From Nostoc spongiaeforme FACHB-130 (GTDB taxonomy: Bacteria; Cyanobacteriota; Cyanobacteriia; Cyanobacteriales; Nostocaceae), in assembly GCF_014698475.1 (NCBI RefSeq), contig NZ_JACJTB010000010.1:1-64000 (forward strand): 64,000 nucleotides of DNA, written 5' to 3'. The first letter of the stretch is position 1, and every line of letters begins with the position of its first letter. Position numbers and translations under genes: made by a program. Shown piece after piece: positions 36,344 to 45,881 of this stretch. Below the pieces are notes generated by a model, which was not told the origin of the DNA, made no database searches, and saw nothing but the letters and a program-made list of their open reading frames with translations.

Positions 36344-38266
36344 ATGAGGATGAAATTGAGTACTTTCCACATTGTTGACCGATGGTTCAACAAGATAGCA
36401 CAACGTCCATCTCTAGTAGTGACTTTATCGGTTTTGTGGTTGATGCTGATTGGTTGGATAGGCTATGGGTGGAATTTAGGCAATGTTGGCTTAGTGGATG
36501 AAACAGAACCACTGTTTGCGGAAGCATCCCGACAAATGTTTGTCACTGGTGATTGGATTACACCGTTTTTTAATGGTGTGACTAGGTTTGATAAACCTGC
36601 TTTAATTTACTGGTGTCAGGCACTTGCCTACTCAATCATAGGTGTCAATGAATGGGCGGTACGTATTCCCTCAGCGATCGCAGCAATTGCGGTTATTAGT
36701 TTGGCTTTTTATACTGTACAGTGGCATCTGGCAAAGCAAGACGCATCTGAGCAGATTCAGCGTCCTACCCGTCGTTACATCACAGCTGCGATCGCAGCAG
36801 CTGTCATGGCACTCAATCCTGAGATGATTGTCTGGGGTAGAACAGGTGTCTCAGATATGCTACTAACTGGCTGTATAGCCTCGGCTTTGTTATGTTTCTT
36901 TCTGGGCTATGCAAGTAAAGAAGGGAGCAGGGAATCGGGAGTAGGGAGTGGAGGAGAAGTTACACCACTTCCTACTCCCCACTCTCCACTCCCTAATAAA
37001 TGGTATTTAGCTTGTTATGTTCTCATTGCTGGAGCAATCTTAACTAAAGGCCCTGTAGGTATAGTCTTACCGGGGATCGTAATTGTGGCTTTTTTGCTGT
37101 ACTTGGGCAAGTTCCGCGAAGTTATGCGAGAAATGCGGCCACTGCTGGGGCTGCTGATTATTTTTGCTTTAGCTGTTCCTTGGTATGCCTTGGTAATTTG
37201 GCGCAATGGTTGGAATTATATTAATTCGTTTTTTGGCTATCACAACATCGACCGTTTTACAGAGGTAGTGAATGGTCATTCAGCCCCTTGGTATTTTTAT
37301 TTTTTGGTAGTATTGTTAGGTTTCGCACCATATTCTGTGTATTTACCCGCAGCTTTTGCCCGACTCAAAATTTGGCAGCGATCGCAATGGCAAAGTCAAG
37401 AACGCTCTCAGCAATTAAGTTTATTTGCTGGCATTTGGTTTTTGGGCGTGTTTGTTTTTTTCACAATTGCTGTTACCAAACTACCTAGTTATGTTTTACC
37501 CCTGATGCCAGCAGCTGCGATTTTAGTCGCTTTATTTTGGAGTGATTGCTTTCCCACAACATCTGCATCTAGTTCTCCCACTCCGCAGAAATTCTTCTGG
37601 TTCAGTGGCTGGGCAAATGTTGTGTTGTTTTCAGCCTTATCTGTAGCGATGTTTCAAATCACCCAGTTACTAGGTAATGATCAAGCAGCACCTAACTTTC
37701 GCCAAACTTTGGAAAATTCTGGGGTTACAGAACTAGGGGGTTATATTTGGTTATTAACTGCCATCAGTGTGGCATTTTTAATAATTACTCGACGTTGGCG
37801 AGGAATTATTGGTGTAAATTTGTTGGGGTTTGTGGCATTTCTAATTGTGGTTTTGATGCCTGCAATGTTTTTGATGGATCAAGAACGACAAATGCCTTTA
37901 AGAGAAATTTCTGCTGTTTTGTCTCAGGTAAAACAACCAAACGAAGAAATTGTCATGGTTGGCTTTAAAAAACCCAGTGTTGTTTTTTACAGTCATCAAC
38001 AAATTAACTTTATAAAATTGACTAGCGAGGCTGTGGTTTATATTAAAAATCAAATTAATAAGCCTCCTAAATCACATTCATTGTTGGTTTTGGCAGAACA
38101 CAGAAACCTCGTCAGGATTGATTTACAACCTGATGATTATGAAAATTTGGCTTCTAAAGGTGCTTATCAATTGATTAGAATTTCTTTCAAAAAAATGCAG
38201 CCACAAAAGCAAGATATTTCCAGCTTACCTGAACAGAAAGCTCCCCGACTTATTCAAGAAACCTGA
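36344..38266 (+). CDS. GT39/ArnT-like membrane glycosyltransferase
   Basis: The 640-aa protein has about 12 membrane helices. The first periplasmic loop carries the acidic motif VDETEPLFAEASRQMFVTGD, then WITPFFNGVTRFDKPALIYW. This is the signature of the ArnT/PMT-type family that uses polyprenyl-phosphate sugars. LTKGPVGI and YVLPLMPAAAILVA segments also fit. The acceptor could be lipid A-like glycolipid, protein or cell-wall polymer. The loop at about residues 193-218 (EGSRESGVGSGG ... PLPTPHSPLP) is encoded by an inserted repeat and is unlike the rest of the protein. No operon partner is seen. Confidence 0.87.
   Translation: MRMKLSTFHIVDRWFNKIAQRPSLVVTLSVLWLMLIGWIGYGWNLGNVGLVDETEPLFAEASRQMFVTGDWITPFFNGVTRFDKPALIYWCQALAYSIIGVNEWAVRIPSAIAAIAVISLAFYTVQWHLAKQDASEQIQRPTRRYITAAIAAAVMALNPEMIVWGRTGVSDMLLTGCIASALLCFFLGYASKEGSRESGVGSGGEVTPLPTPHSPLPNKWYLACYVLIAGAILTKGPVGIVLPGIVIVAFLLYLGKFREVMREMRPLLGLLIIFALAVPWYALVIWRNGWNYINSFFGYHNIDRFTEVVNGHSAPWYFYFLVVLLGFAPYSVYLPAAFARLKIWQRSQWQSQERSQQLSLFAGIWFLGVFVFFTIAVTKLPSYVLPLMPAAAILVALFWSDCFPTTSASSSPTPQKFFWFSGWANVVLFSALSVAMFQITQLLGNDQAAPNFRQTLENSGVTELGGYIWLLTAISVAFLIITRRWRGIIGVNLLGFVAFLIVVLMPAMFLMDQERQMPLREISAVLSQVKQPNEEIVMVGFKKPSVVFYSHQQINFIKLTSEAVVYIKNQINKPPKSHSLLVLAEHRNLVRIDLQPDDYENLASKGAYQLIRISFKKMQPQKQDISSLPEQKAPRLIQET
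36922..36995. repeat. Repeat inserted in frame in a glycosyltransferase gene
   Basis: 'agggagcagggaatcggga' and its continuation pair with 'cttcctactccccactctcc' as an imperfect foldback. This is the same GGGAGTAGGGAGT-type repeat seen between genes here (for example 54010-54061). It lies inside the coding region between two membrane helices and keeps the frame open. Confidence 0.8.
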
Positions 38267-38652
38267 ATACGATGAGTTCTTTTTGACCTCATCCCCAGCC
38301 CTTTTCCTACGAGGAGAAGGGTGTAATATCTGATGTATTACGCTGTTGCTAATATCTCTTACGTATTTAAATTTTCCTAATATTTTTTATCTGTATATAT
38401 CTATATGGGCAAATATTTATAGGAATAATTACAAAAGTTCAGTATTCAGAATCTAGATAGAAATTTTCATATAGCAGTCCTAAATGAATGATAAACTTGT
38501 ATACCTTGTCTCTTGTATTCACACATCAAATAGGATTGCTACAGTCTAATAGTGCTGGTTATTAATAATCTCTCGCCTTTTTGACTTCTGGATTCTGAAT
38601 AGTTACCAAGAATGGCAATCATCCCAATTCTTCACATCCAGCAAAACTTTGC
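38267..38652. repeat. Convergent spacer with dispersed repeats
   Basis: At 38286-38322, 'ctcatccccagcccttttcc' and 'gaggagaaggg' form the same hairpin type as at 8728. 'agcagtcctaaatgaatgat' (38474) echoes a phrase near 6060. No gene is recognised. Confidence 0.45.
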
Positions 38653-39063
38653 TTAGGGTAAAGAATTGATGACATCAATTTCTTTGCCGTCCTGATTTAC
38701 CAATACAATTGGGCGCTGATTAGGTGCAAATCTATATCCTTGTTGTTCGGCAATTGTTTTTGTTTGGCGGGGATCAAAGTTGCGGACAAATTCTGCCTGT
38801 AAATTACTCACACGTCCTTCCATAATTTTGACTTCAGTGCGAACTTCACGCAACCTTTCTTGCTGTGACCAATGATAAGGCAGAAGTTGTGTGAGAGCAG
38901 ATGCAGTGGCTCCCAAAATTGCCAAATTCACTCCTATCTTGACTGTGGTTTCAATCGCCATTATTTGATGAGAACGTTGACGAAGATGCCGCTTTGGTCG
39001 AGGAGTAGTTCGAGGCTGCTGTATAGGTTGTAACGGCTGTCTTGATGGTTGGAAGGCGTTCAT
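38653..39063 (-). CDS. Small bitopic membrane protein with coiled coil
   Basis: The 136-aa protein has a basic, Pro/Gln-rich N-terminus, one membrane helix (about 40-62, TTVKIGVNLAILGATASAL), a short coiled coil (QQERLREVRTEVKIMEGRVS) and a compact end (RPIVLVNQDGKEIDVI). The topology (short cytoplasmic part, one helix, extracytoplasmic coiled coil) resembles FtsL/DivIC division proteins, though no sequence signature proves it. The gene is probably conserved among cyanobacteria. Confidence 0.65.
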   Translation of the reverse strand: MNAFQPSRQPLQPIQQPRTTPRPKRHLRQRSHQIMAIETTVKIGVNLAILGATASALTQLLPYHWSQQERLREVRTEVKIMEGRVSNLQAEFVRNFDPRQTKTIAEQQGYRFAPNQRPIVLVNQDGKEIDVINSLP

Positions 39064-39461
39064 AATACTAAAAATAACTTTACTGGAAGTTGATCAACAG
39101 TCTACTGCGGCTAGTTACAGCATAAGTTAGCTGTCATATTACTTCATTTTTCTGAGATTGCTACACGTATGCTTATTGTTAAAAAACAAGCTTACATACG
39201 TAAGTAATTGATGGGAAACAGTTTGCTGTACTCAGCTATCATTCTGAAAAACTGCACCTTGTATCCCAGGATTATTAATCGTTTGTGATTTTATGTCAAT
39301 TATCAGACAAGATGTTAATGGTTATTACCCCATACAGCTAATCCAGCAGAATTCAGGAGCCAGAATTCAAAATAACAGTTTACTTCACACCGGCGGGAAT
39401 TGGTTGCGATTGTGAAGACTACCAAAAATTAAATTATTCCATTGTTTCTAGAAAGCATTCT
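39064..39461. other. Intergenic region
   Basis: This 398-bp spacer holds one imperfect inverted repeat at 39165-39201 (ACGTATG ... CATACGT, with TTGTT/AACAA inside). 'gcagaattcaggagccagaa' near 39350 is of the dispersed 'cagaat' repeat type. Nothing else is seen. Confidence 0.35.
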
Positions 39462-39905
39462 TCAGCTACCAGCAGTCTCATCGTTATGATATCCGTTCCT
39501 CTCGCGCTTGAGACTTTCTTCTAAAGCTTGAATTTGTTCGCGGCGGGCTTCCAATTCTAGAGAACGACGTGCCAAATCTTGATTTTGCAAAGTCAGAGAT
39601 TGTCGCCACTGTTCGGCGCGTTCTGCTTCTTGTTGTAAAAGTTCTGGGGTAATGCCAGTGGTGAGGTAAGATTGGACTAAATTCATTACCCAATTACTAG
39701 CTTCTTCTAATTTTTCGATTTCACCGGTGGCAGAAATTTCTACTAAAACCAGTAAGCCTTCGCTCATCGTTTTACCTTTCCCCAGCAAAATAAAAGCTTC
39801 TTCGGGAATAATTGCCCAGAGTTTATTAGTATCTTGACGTGCTAACAAACGCAATTGGTACTGGTCTAAAAATTCGTTTTTATGTACCTGAGCTAGGTAT
39901 AGCAT
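39462..39905 (-). CDS. Conserved cyanobacterial protein with C-terminal coiled coil
   Basis: The 147-aa protein has a globular first half (MLYLAQVHKNEFLDQYQLRLLARQ in two steps; GLLVLVEISATGEIEKL) and a long charged helix from about residue 95 (ELLQQEAERAEQWRQSL, ARREQIQALEESLKRE). There is no signal or membrane segment. I do not recognise the family. It follows the valS gene's end region on the same strand but is downstream of it, separated by 168 bp. Confidence 0.7.
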   Translation of the reverse strand: MLYLAQVHKNEFLDQYQLRLLARQDTNKLWAIIPEEAFILLGKGKTMSEGLLVLVEISATGEIEKLEEASNWVMNLVQSYLTTGITPELLQQEAERAEQWRQSLTLQNQDLARRSLELEARREQIQALEESLKRERNGYHNDETAGS

Positions 39906-40073
39906 GATCGTCTTTTTGCTCCAGCTTACAATTAAAAATTTAAAAATAAGTACAAAAATTTATATTAAACAACAAAATTAAAATACTGATTTTGTCTTGA
40001 AAATTATCCTTGGGCAATGGGTGATGACTCTGCCATTACCCATTGTCGTGATGTTAGATCATTCAGGCTATGT

Positions 40074-43058
40074 TTACTGTAATGCCTGGAGGCGATCGCG
40101 CAAAATTTCGGCTTGTTTCTCAGCTTCAGCTAAGGCATCTTTCGCCCCTTTTACCACGTCGGCTGGAGCTTTATCCACAAACTTAGGATTGCTTAACCTA
40201 CCTCTGAGAGACTGGGCTTCAGCTTCGATTTTGCTGAGGTTTTTCTCTAATTTGGCACGTACGGTTTCAATATCAACAACACCAGTCAGGGGAATGACCA
40301 CTTGAACTGTACCAACTACCCCAGCAATGGTTTGTTCTGAGGCTTGTACTGGTTCTGCAACTGCTGTGGGCTGTTCTGATACAGTATTCACTGGTTTAGG
40401 TTCGGCAAATAATATACTGCGGACAATAAACCACATACTATAACCTAAACCCACAAGTTGAAAGAAAGTACCAACTAGGGGAATTTGATTAACTGTGTTG
40501 GCTACAGCCAAACCAACGCGCAGAAAAATCAGCCCCACAAATATTAAGCCAATTGTTTTCCAACTCCAACGAGATTTTGCGGGCGCTAAAGTTTGGCTTT
40601 TTTGTTCGCCGACAATGGTTAAGGTTTCTACTTTGGCTAAATCTTGAATATAAGCTTGCCCAGCTATGAGAATTTGCTGTTCTTGCAAATTACCTGTTTG
40701 CAAATTCACCTTGACCTTTGCCCCTGGTTTAACATCTGCCTCCGCCCGTAAATTACGAATTGTGCGGATAGTGCCAATTAGCAGGTCAAACTGTGCTTCT
40801 AAAGCAGTATCAATCAAGTCGGCATTTGCTTGGGGATAAGCTTGTAAAGCCAACGTTTGCTGTGATTCTGCGGGTTGTTGGGTGAGGGTTTGCCAAATTT
40901 CCTCGGTGATGTGGGGCATAAAGGGATGCAGTAGTTTTAAAATCCCTTCCAGTACGTAGGCGAGGATTTGTTGGGCGGCGTGGCGAGATGTGGGATCTGC
41001 ACCTGGTTGTAGCCTGGATTTCACCAATTCAATATACCAGTCGCAAAAATCGCCCCAAATAAATTCGTAAATTCCCTTGGCGGCTTCCCCTAAACCATAG
41101 TTGTTGATGTAACTGGTAGTTTGATTAATAACTTGATGATAGCGAGAAAGAATCCAGCGATCGCTTAATTCAGTCGCCACAGGTTGTCCCAATTGTTGCG
41201 GTGTTTGTCCATCCAAATTCATCATCACAAACCGCGCCGCATTCCACAACTTATTCGCAAAGTTACGCGCAGCCTCCACCGATGCTGACTCATCAGTTTT
41301 GCGGTTGTATTCTAAGCGAATATCTTGACCTGCACCCGCCACTTCCTTAACTAAGGTATAGCGCAGCGCATCAGTGCCGTATTTATCAATCAAAATCAAC
41401 GGGTCAATGCCATTATTCGCCGTTTTCGACATTTTCTTATTGTTTTCATCCCTGACCAAACCGTGGATGTAAACTGTCTGGAATGGCATTTTCCCGGTGA
41501 AATGACCCGCCATCATTGTCATTCTGGCTACCCAGAAAAAGATAATGTCAAAACCTGTAACTAAGGTAGTCGTCGGGTAATACTTCGCTAAATCGGGGGT
41601 TTGTTCCGGCCAGCCCAAAGTCGAAAACGGCCAAAGTCCCGAAGAAAACCAAGTATCTAATACATCTGGGTCTTGTTGTAGCTGGACATTTTCACCAAAT
41701 TGGGCTTTTGCCTTCTCCCAAGCTTCATCAGCCGATTTCGCCACCACAAACGGCGTAGTATCAGTAATTTGTCCGCCTGTTTCACTCACCGCATACCAAG
41801 CGGGAATTTGGTGTCCCCACCACAATTGACGGGAAATACACCAATCTCTGAGACTTACCAACCAATCACGGTAAACCTTTGTCCAGCGTTGGGGAACAAA
41901 CTCAGGAGAATCTTTTTGGTCGAGGAATTGTAGGGCGTTGTCTGCTAGTGGGCGAATTTTGACAAACCATTGAGTGGACAGGAGAGGTTCAATGGGAACT
42001 TTACCGCGATCGCTATAAGGAACGGTATGCTTATAATCTTCTACCTTCACCAAAACCCCATCCGCTTCTAAACGAGACACGACATTTTTTCTCGCCACAA
42101 AACGGTCTTGTCCTTGAAACTCCCCAGCATTAGCGTTGAGAGTACCGTCCTTATTCAAAATATTAATAAACGGCAGATTGTGACGCTTACCCATTTCAAA
42201 ATCATTGGGATCATGGGCTGGTGTCACCTTCACACAACCAGTACCAAAAGTGGGATCAACCAACTCATCGCCAATAATCGGAATTTCTCGCTGCATAATT
42301 GGCAGAGTTAAAGTTTTACCAATCAGATGCTTATATCTGTCATCATTGGGATTTACCGCCACCCCAGTATCGCCCAACATTGTTTCTGGTCGAGTCGTCG
42401 CCACCTCCACATAACCAGAACCATCTGTTAGCGGATAGCGGAAATGCCAGAGATTACCATCAACCTCCTTTGATTCCACCTCCACATCCGACACCGCCGA
42501 CTGAGTAGCCGGACACCAATTCACCAAATATTCGCCACGATAAATTAATTTTTCATTGTAAAGACTTACAAAAGCTTCCACCACAGCTTTCGATAAGCCT
42601 TCATCCATCGTGAACCGTTCCCGCGACCAGTCCACCGACACACCCAAGCGGCGCAACTGATTCACAATTGTTCCCCCAGACTCCGCCTTCCACTGCCAAG
42701 CGCGGTTCAGAAATTCCTCACGCCCCAACTCAGCGCGAGTTTTACCTTCTTTTTTGAGTTGTCTTTCTAATATTGTGTGGACGGCAATACTAGCGTGGTC
42801 AGTACCCGGTAACCACAAAGTATTGCGTCCTTGCATTCGGTGATAGCGTACCAGAACATCAATTAGCGCACTTTCAAAAGCGTGACCCATGTGCAGACTG
42901 CCAGTGACATTTGGCGGCGGAATCACAACACAATAAGGTTCACCGCCATGATTCGGGTCAGCTTTGTAAACTTGGTTTTCTTCCCAGAATTTTTGCCACT
43001 TAGCTTCAGTGGTAAAGGGATCGTAGAGACTGGGAAGATTCGAGATAGTTGCGGTCAT
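40074..43058 (-). CDS. valS: Valyl-tRNA synthetase with CAAD membrane domain
   Basis: The 994-aa class I synthetase charges tRNA-Val. The HIGH-type motif HMGH is at residues 56-59 and KMSKT corresponds to KMSKS. The editing domain ([18 protein letters not shown]) and anticodon-binding domain ([15 protein letters not shown]) are present, and the protein ends in the ValRS coiled-coil arm. Between them, at about residues 815-905, is an insertion with two membrane helices ([36 protein letters not shown]). This is the CAAD domain known from some cyanobacterial synthetases, which anchors the enzyme to thylakoid membranes. The gene is isolated, and the GxxExxY cassette lies just beyond its 5' end. 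Confidence 0.96.
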   Translation of the reverse strand: MTATISNLPSLYDPFTTEAKWQKFWEENQVYKADPNHGGEPYCVVIPPPNVTGSLHMGHAFESALIDVLVRYHRMQGRNTLWLPGTDHASIAVHTILERQLKKEGKTRAELGREEFLNRAWQWKAESGGTIVNQLRRLGVSVDWSRERFTMDEGLSKAVVEAFVSLYNEKLIYRGEYLVNWCPATQSAVSDVEVESKEVDGNLWHFRYPLTDGSGYVEVATTRPETMLGDTGVAVNPNDDRYKHLIGKTLTLPIMQREIPIIGDELVDPTFGTGCVKVTPAHDPNDFEMGKRHNLPFINILNKDGTLNANAGEFQGQDRFVARKNVVSRLEADGVLVKVEDYKHTVPYSDRGKVPIEPLLSTQWFVKIRPLADNALQFLDQKDSPEFVPQRWTKVYRDWLVSLRDWCISRQLWWGHQIPAWYAVSETGGQITDTTPFVVAKSADEAWEKAKAQFGENVQLQQDPDVLDTWFSSGLWPFSTLGWPEQTPDLAKYYPTTTLVTGFDIIFFWVARMTMMAGHFTGKMPFQTVYIHGLVRDENNKKMSKTANNGIDPLILIDKYGTDALRYTLVKEVAGAGQDIRLEYNRKTDESASVEAARNFANKLWNAARFVMMNLDGQTPQQLGQPVATELSDRWILSRYHQVINQTTSYINNYGLGEAAKGIYEFIWGDFCDWYIELVKSRLQPGADPTSRHAAQQILAYVLEGILKLLHPFMPHITEEIWQTLTQQPAESQQTLALQAYPQANADLIDTALEAQFDLLIGTIRTIRNLRAEADVKPGAKVKVNLQTGNLQEQQILIAGQAYIQDLAKVETLTIVGEQKSQTLAPAKSRWSWKTIGLIFVGLIFLRVGLAVANTVNQIPLVGTFFQLVGLGYSMWFIVRSILFAEPKPVNTVSEQPTAVAEPVQASEQTIAGVVGTVQVVIPLTGVVDIETVRAKLEKNLSKIEAEAQSLRGRLSNPKFVDKAPADVVKGAKDALAEAEKQAEILRDRLQALQ

Positions 43059-43116
43059 GCTGGGAAAATTAACTGTGGAAGAACTTTAATAAATTTTGCC
43101 ACAGGGTTGAGATGGG

Positions 43117-43608
43117 AACGAACCACAAAGGACGCGAAGGGCGCAAAGGAAGAGAGGAAAAGAGAAGATGAGACATTTAAATGAGCAGTTAGAGAACTTA
43201 GCTTATGAGGTAATTGGGGCAGCCATTGAAGTACATAGGATTTTAGGTGCTGGGTTTTTGGAGGAAGTGTATCACAAGGCTTTGAGAGAAGAATTTATGA
43301 TGCGTAGGATTCCTCACAAGTTTGAACATCCAGTGAAAATACACTATAAAGGTCGTCCAGTGGGTGAAGGAAAATTAGATTTTTTAGTTGGAGACTCTTT
43401 AATTATCGAATTAAAAGCTGTACAAAACTTAACGCCCCTCCACGAAGCTCAAGTCCTCTCCTACCTTAAAATGACTAACTACCCTTTAGCTTTACTGATC
43501 AACTTCAACGTCCCTCTCCTTAGAGATGGCATCAAACGCATAATCCTCTCTTCTTAACTTCTCTTTTCCTCTCTTCCTTTGTGTCCTTTGCGCCCTTTGC
43601 GGTTCGTT
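43117..43608. mobile_element. GxxExxY cassette bounded by 51-bp inverted repeats
   Basis: The left end (43117-43167, AACGAACCACAAAGGACGCG...) and right end (43558-43608, read in reverse complement AACGAACCGCAAAGGGCGCA...) match at 46 of 51 positions. All five differences are A/G transitions. The repeats hug the single GxxExxY gene: the left one ends at the base before its ATG, the right one starts immediately after its stop. The purine-rich left repeat also supplies a ribosome-binding site. A related partial repeat lies at about 6170-6215. This suggests a small mobile or mobilisable cassette. Confidence 0.75.
43168..43557 (+). CDS. GxxExxY protein
   Basis: The 129-aa protein bears the family signature GAGFLEEVYHKAL (GxxExxY) and the phrases EHPVKIHYKGRPVGEGKLDF, LVGDSLIIELKAV and HEAQVLSYLKMTNYPLALLINF. 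The spaced Asp, Glu-x-Lys pattern (KLDF ... IELKA) recalls PD-(D/E)XK nuclease-like folds, but activity is undemonstrated. The start directly abuts the left inverted repeat. The family is scattered in bacterial genomes, which fits a mobile origin; its cellular role is unknown. Confidence 0.88.
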   Translation: MRHLNEQLENLAYEVIGAAIEVHRILGAGFLEEVYHKALREEFMMRRIPHKFEHPVKIHYKGRPVGEGKLDFLVGDSLIIELKAVQNLTPLHEAQVLSYLKMTNYPLALLINFNVPLLRDGIKRIILSS

Positions 43609-43628
43609 TAAAAAATTATTCTCATCCT

Positions 43629-44891
43629 ATGTCACGCTCCCCCTGGCTCTACATCCCCACCCTATATTTTGCCTCCGGTGTACCTTACATCATCATCAAC
43701 ACCGTCTCCGTCATCTTTTACAAAAAACTCGGCGTAGACAACACCCAAATTGCCGTTTGGACAAGCCTTCTCTATCTCCCTTGGGTCATTAAAATGTTCT
43801 GGGGGCCAATTGTTGATACTTACTCCAGCAAACGCAACTGGATACTCTACACCCAACTCGCAATGTTCTGCTGCTTGGGTTTAATTGCCTTTTGTTTGCA
43901 ATTGCCAAATTTCTTTTTTATCTCCCTCGCCGCCTTAACAGTGGGAGCATTTATTTCTGCAACTTATGATATTGCTACAGATGGCTTTTATCTATTAGCT
44001 TTAAGCCCAGAACAGCAAGCCTTTTTTGTGGGTATTCGCTCATTATTTTATCGGCTGGCGGTGATTTTTGGTTCAGGACTATTAGTTGTTTTAGCTGGAC
44101 AACTGGAAGGCTATCTCAAGAATATTCCCTTAAGTTGGACTGTAGCCATTGGTTTTTCGGCGGTAGTTTTAGCTATACTTTCTCTGTTTCACCGTTTCAG
44201 TTTACCCTTACCCGATTCTGATCAACCACGGCAGTTACAAGCCACAGATAAAATCCCATTCTGGACAATTATTAGTTCCTATTTTGCCCAAGAAAAAATT
44301 ATAGTCGTTCTAGCATTTATCTTGCTTTACAGATTTGGCGAGGCGATGCTTGTTAAGTTTGCTTCTTTATTTTTGTTAGATAAACCAGAGGCGGGAGGAT
44401 TAGGTTTATCGACATCTGAGGTGGGTTTAGTATACGGCACATTCGGCGTAATTTCACTCATTGCTGGCGGGATTTTGGGGGGATTGGTTATTGCTAAATA
44501 TGGGTTAAAAAAATGTTTATTCCCGATGGCTTTAGCCTTGAATTTGCCAGATATATTTTATGTCTATATGGCTTATACTAAACCTTCTATCAACCTAGTT
44601 TATCCACTGGTTTCATTAGAACAGTTTGGTTATGGTTTTGGGTTTACAGCTTTTAGTGTTTACTTAATGTATGTTTCTCAAGGGGAATATAAAACATCCC
44701 ATTTTGCTATATCTACTGGGATTATGGCTTTAGGCATGATGTTACCCGGAATAGTTAGCGGTTATTTACAACCGTTATTAGGATATCCATTATTCTTTAG
44801 TTTGGTGTGCTTGCTGACAATTCCAGGAATGATTGTTTTATTTTTCATCCCCTTAAAAGCAGAAGCACAAAAAAGAGCGATCGCACATTAA
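43629..44891 (+). CDS. AmpG-like MFS permease
   Basis: I start at ATG 43629 (MSRSPWLYIPTLYF), since upstream codons of the same frame read through the right inverted repeat of the cassette. The 420-aa protein has about 12 helices and the AmpG/SLC33-like pattern YFASGVPYIIINTVSVIFYK, WVIKMFWGPIVDTYSSKR and SATYDIATDGFYLLAL. AmpG-type permeases carry muropeptides or related sugars into the cytoplasm. The next gene, 4 bp downstream, encodes a GlcNAc-kinase-like ATPase, which supports a role in amino-sugar or peptidoglycan recycling. The exact substrate is inferred. Confidence 0.78.
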   Translation: MSRSPWLYIPTLYFASGVPYIIINTVSVIFYKKLGVDNTQIAVWTSLLYLPWVIKMFWGPIVDTYSSKRNWILYTQLAMFCCLGLIAFCLQLPNFFFISLAALTVGAFISATYDIATDGFYLLALSPEQQAFFVGIRSLFYRLAVIFGSGLLVVLAGQLEGYLKNIPLSWTVAIGFSAVVLAILSLFHRFSLPLPDSDQPRQLQATDKIPFWTIISSYFAQEKIIVVLAFILLYRFGEAMLVKFASLFLLDKPEAGGLGLSTSEVGLVYGTFGVISLIAGGILGGLVIAKYGLKKCLFPMALALNLPDIFYVYMAYTKPSINLVYPLVSLEQFGYGFGFTAFSVYLMYVSQGEYKTSHFAISTGIMALGMMLPGIVSGYLQPLLGYPLFFSLVCLLTIPGMIVLFFIPLKAEAQKRAIAH

Positions 44892-44895
44892 CACC

Positions 44896-45864
44896 ATGAC
44901 TTATGTTATCGGAATAGATGGTGGGGGTAGCAAAACCTTATGTATTTTGATGGATGATAAACGTCAAGTACTAGGTCACGGTGAATCAGGCGCATCTAAT
45001 TACCAAAGTATAGGCATTGCAGCAGCAATCCAATCAATTCATTCTGCTATTCAAATAGCAGCAAATGAAGCGTTGAAGTTAACAAATACAATCCAAATCT
45101 CAGCCATCTGTTTAGGGTTAGCTGGTGTTGGACGTGCTGGTGATATTGCAGTAGTGAAAAGTATGGTGCAGGAATTACAAAACAGTCAATTCCTACCTGT
45201 TACTTGGAATTTACAGCCAGATAATATTGTAATTTGTCATGATGCTTTGATTGCTTTAGTTGGCGGAGTTGGTCATGATGTGGGAATAGTGGTAGCTGCG
45301 GGTACTGGTTCCATAGTTTTTGGTCGAAATCACCAAGGAAAAACTAAACGTGTGGGCGGTTGGGGATATATTTTAGGTGATGAAGGTAGCGCCTATAAAA
45401 TTGCTGTTGCTGGTATGCAAGCAGCATTAAAATCTTATGATGGGCGGGAAATATCAACAAGTTTAATCCCAGATTTTCAACAGCATCTTGGTTTGCAGAA
45501 TATAGCAGAATTAATCGAAGTCATATATCGGCACGGATGGGGAGTTAAAGAAATTGCATCTTTAGCACCAATTGTAGATTTAGCAGCCGCTTCAGGCGAT
45601 GAATTAGCGAATAATATAATTGATGATGCTGTTAAAGAATTGGTAAAAGCTACATCTACAGTTATTAATGCAATTTTTAGTCCTGACTCAGCTTTTGAAA
45701 TTGTGACTACAGGTAGTGTATGGCAAGGTAAATCTCAAATACATGAAAGATTTACCACAGCTATAGTTAATCAGTTTCCCCTGGTAAATGTAATTTTACC
45801 CCGCTATGAACCTGCTTATGGTGCTGGGTTATTAGCTTTACAGAGTTTATCTATATCCAATTAA
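44896..45864 (+). CDS. N-acetylhexosamine kinase-like protein (BadF/BadG/BcrA/BcrD ATPase family)
   Basis: The 322-aa ASKHA-fold protein has the phosphate-1 motif YVIGIDGGGSKTL, a connect region ICLGLAGVGRAGD, phosphate-2 VVAAGTGSIVFG with GGWGYILGDEGSAYKIA, and a late TTGSVWQG. This arrangement matches eukaryotic-type and bacterial N-acetylglucosamine kinases. It probably phosphorylates GlcNAc or a similar amino sugar in the cytoplasm. It is sandwiched in an operon, 4 bp after the permease and 17 bp before the next gene. Confidence 0.85.
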   Translation: MTYVIGIDGGGSKTLCILMDDKRQVLGHGESGASNYQSIGIAAAIQSIHSAIQIAANEALKLTNTIQISAICLGLAGVGRAGDIAVVKSMVQELQNSQFLPVTWNLQPDNIVICHDALIALVGGVGHDVGIVVAAGTGSIVFGRNHQGKTKRVGGWGYILGDEGSAYKIAVAGMQAALKSYDGREISTSLIPDFQQHLGLQNIAELIEVIYRHGWGVKEIASLAPIVDLAAASGDELANNIIDDAVKELVKATSTVINAIFSPDSAFEIVTTGSVWQGKSQIHERFTTAIVNQFPLVNVILPRYEPAYGAGLLALQSLSISN

Positions 45865-45881
45865 AAATTTAATTCAGCTAT

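Noticed and set aside
43581-43628. N-terminal extension of the AmpG-like permease
   Set aside because: These codons lie mostly in the right inverted repeat of the GxxExxY cassette; ATG 43629 starts directly before the first membrane helix.
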